From Pseudomonadota bacterium (GTDB lineage: Bacteria; Pseudomonadota; Gammaproteobacteria; Burkholderiales; Gallionellaceae), in contig JAJZSA010000053.1 of assembly GCA_021822115.1 (NCBI GenBank), positions 1 through 18,272 on the forward strand: DNA of 18,272 bases, written 5' to 3'. Positions 14,640 to 18,272 of this stretch are shown here, piece after piece. The notes below the pieces were generated by a model that saw nothing but the letters and a program-made list of their open reading frames with translations, was not told where the DNA came from and searched no databases. The position numbers and the translations under genes were made by a program. How positions within the stretch are numbered: position 1 is the stretch's first letter; the number at the start of each line of letters is the position of its first letter.

Positions 14640-15446
14640 ATGACCGACCGTTACGCCGTCCTTGGCAACCCTATCGCCCACAGTAAGTCGCCGTTGATCC
14701 ACCGCCTGTTCGCGGAACAGACCGGGCAGGACATCCGCTATGAAGCCATCGAAGCACCGCTGGATGGTTTTGCTGCAACCGTGCAGCGCCTGCGCGACGA
14801 GGGCTACAAGGGGTGCAACGTCACCGTACCGTTCAAATTCGAGGCCTATCAGTTGTGCGACGAACTGGGGCAGCGGGCGCAGGATGCGAAGGCGGTCAAT
14901 ACGCTGATCTTCCGCGACGGCAAGATACTCGGTACCAATACCGATGGCCCCGGCCTGGTGCTCGACATCCAGCAGAACCTGGGCGTGGAGATGATGTGGA
15001 AAGACGTGCTGTTACTGGGCGCAGGCGGCGCCGCTGCCGGCGTTATGTGGCCGCTGTTCAATGCCGGCGTCAGCATCGAGGTAGCCAACCGCAACATGGA
15101 GAAGGCGCAGGCACTGGTGAAGGAATTCGAAGGGCCGTGCTCGGTACGTACGCGCCGTTATGAAGACCTGCCGGGCCGCAGCTACGACATCGTCATCAAC
15201 GCCACCTCCAGCGGCCTGCGCGACGAATTGCCGCCGTTGCCGCCCGGACTGTTCAAGCCCGGGGCGCTGGCCTACGACATGATGTACGGGCGCGAGACGC
15301 CATTCATGGCCTTTGCGCGTCAGCATGGTGCCGCCATCGTCGCCGATGGTCTGGGCATGCTGGTGGAACAGGCGGCCGTGGCCTTCGACCTGTGGCGCGG
15401 CGTCCGACCCGACACCCGCGCCATCCTGCAAAAGCTCCGTTCATGA
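14640..15446 (+). CDS. aroE: Shikimate dehydrogenase (NADP+)
   Basis: AroE reduces 3-dehydroshikimate to shikimate with NADPH in the aromatic amino acid pathway. The product has 268 residues, the usual length. No strong ribosome site precedes the ATG. The shikimate-site motif GNPIAHSKSP (9-18) includes Ser15 and Ser17; the NVTVPFK motif gives the catalytic Lys66; Asp102 follows in TNTDGPG; GAGGAA (127-132) is the dinucleotide loop; and INATSSGL, YDMMYGRETPFM and DGLGMLVEQAA complete the set. All catalytic residues expected are present. The stop overlaps the mtgA start by 4 bp, an arrangement seen in other betaproteobacteria. Confidence 0.97.
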   Translation: MTDRYAVLGNPIAHSKSPLIHRLFAEQTGQDIRYEAIEAPLDGFAATVQRLRDEGYKGCNVTVPFKFEAYQLCDELGQRAQDAKAVNTLIFRDGKILGTNTDGPGLVLDIQQNLGVEMMWKDVLLLGAGGAAAGVMWPLFNAGVSIEVANRNMEKAQALVKEFEGPCSVRTRRYEDLPGRSYDIVINATSSGLRDELPPLPPGLFKPGALAYDMMYGRETPFMAFARQHGAAIVADGLGMLVEQAAVAFDLWRGVRPDTRAILQKLRS

Positions 15447-16138
15447 AGCGAGTGAAGGGCCTGCTCTGGCGCGTGCTGCTGGGGCTGCTGGCACTGCTGG
15501 TGCTCTACCAGCTGTGGCTGTTCGCGCACATCGTCTGGTGGAACTGGTTCAATCCGTCCAGCAGCGCCTTCATGAGCGACCGCCTGGAGGCCATGCAGGA
15601 CAAGAATCCCAAGGCCGCACTGCAACACAAGTGGGTACCGTACGAGAAGATCTCGCCCAACCTGAAACGCGCGCTGATCGCTGCGGAGGATGCCAAGTTC
15701 GTCGACCATGAAGGCTTCGACTGGGAGGGCATCCAGAAAGCCTATGAGAAGAACCTGAAAAAGGGCAAGATCGTCGCCGGCGGTTCCACCATCAGCCAGC
15801 AACTGGCGAAGAACCTGTTCCTGTCCACCCGACGCACGCCCTGGCGCAAGCTGGAGGAGGCCTTCATCACGCTGATGCTGGAAGCGGTGATGGATAAACA
15901 ACGCATCTTTGAGATCTATCTGAACGTGATCGAATGGGGGAATGGCGTGTTCGGCGCCGAGGCTGCCGCACGCCACTACTTTGGCGTGAGTGCCGCCAGG
16001 CTTAACGCCGAACAGGCGGCACGGCTGGCCGCCATGGTGCCCAATCCGCGCTATTACGACCGCCATCGCCAGGCCCCCGGGATGCTGCGCAAGACCATCA
16101 TCATCCTCGACCGCATGCCGGATGCCGAGATTCCCTGA
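15443..16138 (+). CDS. mtgA: Monofunctional peptidoglycan glycosyltransferase
   Basis: MtgA polymerises lipid II glycan chains at the outer face of the inner membrane. The product has 231 residues from the ATG at 15443 (ATGA overlap with aroE); the frame is open further upstream but lies within aroE. A membrane anchor lies at about 7-32. The GT51 motifs are complete: AAEDAKFVDHEGFDW (80-94) with catalytic Glu82, GGSTISQQLAKNLFL (113-127), RKLEEAFITLMLE (135-147), KQRIFEIYLN (152-161), and GVFGAEAAARHYF (168-180). No transpeptidase domain follows, so this is a dedicated glycosyltransferase. The stop codon lies within the predicted -35 box of mgtE. Confidence 0.97.
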   Translation: MKRVKGLLWRVLLGLLALLVLYQLWLFAHIVWWNWFNPSSSAFMSDRLEAMQDKNPKAALQHKWVPYEKISPNLKRALIAAEDAKFVDHEGFDWEGIQKAYEKNLKKGKIVAGGSTISQQLAKNLFLSTRRTPWRKLEEAFITLMLEAVMDKQRIFEIYLNVIEWGNGVFGAEAAARHYFGVSAARLNAEQAARLAAMVPNPRYYDRHRQAPGMLRKTIIILDRMPDAEIP

Positions 16139-16164
16139 CATCGCCCGCCTGTTTTCCTTAAAAT
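16135..16164 (+). promoter_or_regulatory. Sigma-70-type promoter of mgtE
   Basis: CTGACA (16135-16140, 5 of 6 to TTGACA) and TAAAAT (16159-16164, 5 of 6 to TATAAT) are separated by 18 bases. A start near 16171 would leave about 18 bases of leader with GAGG (16179-16182) before the mgtE ATG. The -35 box overlaps the mtgA stop codon. The leader is too short for a magnesium riboswitch. Confidence 0.55.
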
Positions 16165-16188
16165 AGCGCGCATTCTGCGAGGCGCGCG

Positions 16189-17640
16189 ATGACCGAGAAC
16201 CACGACCACCACTACACCGACAACGTGCAGGAACACCTGCAGGAAGTGCTGCACCTGCTGGAAAAGCAGGCGTTGGTGGAAACGGTCGTACATAACCAGG
16301 AGCTGCCGCGCGACGAACGACACGATCTGCTGGACAAGATGCTGCACAAGCGCCATCTGGCCGAACTCAGCGACAAGCTGAACGAACTGCACCCGGCCGA
16401 CATCGCCTACATCCTGGAAGCGCTGCCGATCGAACAGCGCCTCATCGTGTGGAACCTGGTCAAGGCGGAACGTGACGGCGAGATCCTGATCGAAGTCTCC
16501 GATGCGGTGCGCGAGTCGCTGATCGCCAGCATGAGCCGCGACGAGCTGCGCGAGGCGGCAGAACAGCTGGATACCGACGAGATCGCCGACCTGGCGCCCG
16601 ACTTGCCGCAACACGTGATCCGCGATGTGTTCAAGTCACTCCCCATCGAAGAACGCGAGCAACTGCGTGCCGCGATGTCCTATCCGGAAGGCTCCGTCGG
16701 CGCACTGATGGACTTCAACATGGTGCACATTCGCGAAGACGTGACGCTGGAAACCGTGTCGCGCTACCTGCGCCGCTTCGATGAATTGCCCGACCATACC
16801 GACCAGGTGTTCGTCGTCGATCGCGAAGAGCGCTTCAAGGGCGTGCTGCCGATCAACCTGATCGTGGTCAACGAACCGGAGACCGAGGTCGGTCAACTCA
16901 TGATCACCGACGTCGTGCAATTGCACCCGGACGACAAGGCAGAGAACGCCGCGCAGGCTTTCGAACGCTACGACCTGGTATCCGCTCCGGTAGTGGATGA
17001 GGACGGCAAACTGTTCGGCCGTGTGACAGTGAACGTGGTCCTCGATTACATCCGCGAAGAATCCGACACCGAGTTGCTGAACCAGGCCGGTCTGCGCGAA
17101 GAGGAAGACATGTTCGCCTCGGTATGGAAATCGGCACAGAACCGCTGGGCCTGGCTGGCGCTCAACCTTGCTACCGCTTTCTTCGCCTCGCGAGTGATCG
17201 GCGAATTCGAAGCCACCATCGCACAGATGGTCGCACTCGCCGCATTGATGCCCATCGTCGCCGGCATCGCCGGCAATTCTGCCAATCAGACCACCACCCT
17301 GATGGTGCGCGCGCTGGCGCTGGGCCAGGTCACTTCAGGCAATGCACGCCGCCTGATGCTGAAGGAACTGGCGATCAGCAGCCTGAACGGCCTGGTGTGG
17401 GGAGGCTTTGCCGGACTGTTCGCCTATTTCCTGTATCACAACGTGGCACTGGGCATCGTCATGACCTCAGCCATGCTGCTCAATCTCACGCTAGGGGCAC
17501 TGGTAGGCATCGGCATCCCGCTGCTGATGCAGCGACTGGGGCGCGATCCGGCAATCGGCACCAGCGTGATGCTCACCGCAATCACCGACAGTGGCGGTTT
17601 CTTTATCTTCCTCGGCTTGGCAACCGTGTTCCTGCTCTGA
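16189..17640 (+). CDS. mgtE: Magnesium transporter/channel MgtE
   Basis: MgtE is a dimeric Mg2+-selective channel gated by its cytoplasmic domain. The product has 483 residues. The N-terminal helical superhelix (about 20-160) contains LNELHPADIAYILEALP and EEREQLRAAMSYPEGSVGALM. Two CBS domains follow (about 170-295), with a clear second one around YDLVSAPVVDEDGKLFGRV. The membrane part (about 317-483) has five segments and the signature stretches PIVAGIAGNSANQTTTLMVR and DPAIGTSVMLTAITDSGGFF, where Asp467 in the last motif corresponds to the pore aspartate. The N-terminus has a small His-rich patch (NHDHHY, 4-9). It is a complete family member with its own promoter, so it can be regulated apart from aroE-mtgA. 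Confidence 0.96.
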   Translation: MTENHDHHYTDNVQEHLQEVLHLLEKQALVETVVHNQELPRDERHDLLDKMLHKRHLAELSDKLNELHPADIAYILEALPIEQRLIVWNLVKAERDGEILIEVSDAVRESLIASMSRDELREAAEQLDTDEIADLAPDLPQHVIRDVFKSLPIEEREQLRAAMSYPEGSVGALMDFNMVHIREDVTLETVSRYLRRFDELPDHTDQVFVVDREERFKGVLPINLIVVNEPETEVGQLMITDVVQLHPDDKAENAAQAFERYDLVSAPVVDEDGKLFGRVTVNVVLDYIREESDTELLNQAGLREEEDMFASVWKSAQNRWAWLALNLATAFFASRVIGEFEATIAQMVALAALMPIVAGIAGNSANQTTTLMVRALALGQVTSGNARRLMLKELAISSLNGLVWGGFAGLFAYFLYHNVALGIVMTSAMLLNLTLGALVGIGIPLLMQRLGRDPAIGTSVMLTAITDSGGFFIFLGLATVFLL

Positions 17641-17781
17641 ACATCAGCGCACTATAGACACAAGCACCCACGCTCGGATCGAGAGGAAACTCACCTGACG
17701 GCGATCCGCCTTCAGGCAAGCAAAAATGCAAGGAAAGACCGGACGAGTGCGACAGCATCCGCCCGGTACTGCGAGGTGTTA
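17641..17781. other. Convergent intergenic region
   Basis: This 141-base stretch lies between the ends of mgtE (+) and the histone-like gene (-). Apart from the hairpin at 17694-17716, I see no gene, promoter or repeat that I can support. It is more A-rich than its surroundings around 17717-17740. Confidence 0.6.
17694..17716. terminator. Candidate bidirectional hairpin terminator
   Basis: CCTGACGGCG (17694-17703) and CGCCTTCAGG (17707-17716) form a 10-bp stem with one mismatch and a 3-base loop (ATC). It sits between two convergent genes, the usual place for a shared terminator. The T-run is weak on both sides: GTTTCC-like on the minus strand and none on the plus strand, so intrinsic termination is uncertain. 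Confidence 0.4.
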
Positions 17782-18270
17782 TCAGGCAGCCTTTTTGACC
17801 GTGGTGCGCTTGGCAGCGGGCTTCTTGGCTGCGACGGCCTTCTTCACAGCGGGCTTCTTCACTGCCGCAACTTTCTTCACTGCGGGCTTCTTGGCCGCTA
17901 CTGCCTTCTTCGCCACCGGCTTCTTGGCTGCGACGGCCTTCTTCACAGCAGGCTTCTTCGCTGCCGCAACTTTCTTCACTGCGGGCTTCTTGGCCGCTAC
18001 TGCCTTCTTCGCCACCGGCTTCTTGGCTGCGACGGCCTTCTTCACAGCGGGCTTCTTCGCTGCCGCAACTTTCTTCGCTGCGGGCTTCTTGGCCGCTACC
18101 GCCTTCTTCGCTGCCGGCTTCTTGGCTGCGACTTTCTTCGCTGCCGGCTTCTTCGCTGCAGCAGCCTTCTTCACAACAGGCTTCTTGGCGACAGCTTTCT
18201 TCGCTGCCGGCTTCTTGGCGGCCGTCTTCTTGGTCGAGGCGCTCTTCGCTTTGGTATCTGCAGTTGCCAT
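17782..18270 (-). CDS. Histone H1-like Ala/Lys/Pro-repeat DNA-binding protein
   Basis: The product has 162 residues, starting two bases from the window edge, so its promoter is not visible. After a short polar head (MATADTKAKSASTKK) it consists almost only of Ala, Lys, Pro and Val in 11-residue blocks of the AAKKPAVKKAV type. The composition is that of bacterial histone H1-like proteins (AlgP of Pseudomonas, HctB-like and BpH1-like proteins), which coat DNA nonspecifically through Lys-rich tails. No folded domain is visible. The DNA encoding it contains three near-identical 99-bp units, so the length probably varies between strains. A role in nucleoid packing is the family inference; gene-specific regulation by AlgP-type proteins has been proposed in Pseudomonas but cannot be read here. 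Confidence 0.9.
   Translation of the reverse strand: MATADTKAKSASTKKTAAKKPAAKKAVAKKPVVKKAAAAKKPAAKKVAAKKPAAKKAVAAKKPAAKKVAAAKKPAVKKAVAAKKPVAKKAVAAKKPAVKKVAAAKKPAVKKAVAAKKPVAKKAVAAKKPAVKKVAAVKKPAVKKAVAAKKPAAKRTTVKKAA
17824..18120. repeat. Three tandem 99-bp units within the histone-like gene
   Basis: Units start at 17824, 17923 and 18022, each 99 bases (33 codons, three 11-residue blocks). Units 1 and 2 differ at two positions and units 2 and 3 at about five. A fourth, clearly diverged copy begins at 18121. Because 99 is divisible by 3, gain or loss of a unit keeps the frame. Confidence 0.9.
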
Positions 18271-18272
18271 TT

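Noticed and set aside
16139..16188. Magnesium riboswitch (M-box or mgtA type) before mgtE.
   Set aside because: Only 50 bases separate mtgA and mgtE and a promoter occupies part of them, leaving no room for an aptamer.
17738..17767. ACCGG/CCGGT inverted repeat near the end of the histone-like gene.
   Set aside because: The stem is only 5 bp with a 20-base loop, likely chance in GC-rich DNA.
17824..18219. CRISPR-like regular repeats.
   Set aside because: The repeats are contiguous, divisible by three, coding, and translate to Ala/Lys/Pro blocks of a histone-like protein. There are no unique spacers.

Overview
The window is GC-rich, densely packed chromosomal DNA of a Gram-negative bacterium. 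It carries outer-membrane export machinery, a beta-barrel porin, an aroE-mtgA pair directly behind a complete gsp cluster, and an Ala/Lys/Pro histone-like protein. Together these point to a betaproteobacterium, possibly of the Nitrosomonadales/Gallionellaceae type. That placement is inference from gene order and protein character, not from a marker gene.

Region 1 (1-3295, + strand) looks like a zinc/divalent-metal acquisition operon. It holds the last codons of an unidentified gene, a small exported His/Cys protein, a porin-like outer-membrane barrel, a ZnuA-type periplasmic binding protein and a ZnuB-type permease (4-bp overlap between the last two). No ATPase gene is inside the window, so the ABC transporter is incomplete as seen.

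Region 2 (3296-14627, + strand) is a full type II secretion operon in canonical order: gspC, D, E, [extra gene], F, G, H, I, J, K, L, M, N. A promoter with an extended -10 lies just before gspC. Most junctions are 4-bp stop/start overlaps, suggesting translational coupling. GspC/L/M form the inner-membrane platform with GspF; GspE is the cytoplasmic ATPase; GspG is the major and GspH/I/J/K the minor pseudopilins; GspD is the outer-membrane secretin. No prepilin peptidase (GspO) or pilotin (GspS) is present here. The chief anomaly is an AT-richer gene for a small exported protein (7532-8020, about 47% GC against roughly two thirds in sampled flanking lines) lodged between gspE and gspF.

Region 3 (14640-17640, + strand) holds housekeeping genes: aroE (shikimate dehydrogenase) overlapping mtgA (monofunctional peptidoglycan glycosyltransferase), then mgtE (Mg2+ channel/transporter) with its own likely sigma-70 promoter overlapping the mtgA stop codon.

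Region 4 (17641-18272) is a 141-bp convergent intergenic stretch with one hairpin, then a minus-strand gene for a histone H1-like protein built of 11-residue Ala/Lys/Pro repeats. At DNA level these form three near-identical 99-bp tandem units.

I did not see tRNA, rRNA, CRISPR arrays, insertion sequences or phage genes. No gene-free stretch exceeds 300 bases; the longest is 17641-17781. I found no strong case for a wholly new system. The best leads are the inserted gene in the secretion operon and the expanding repeat gene.
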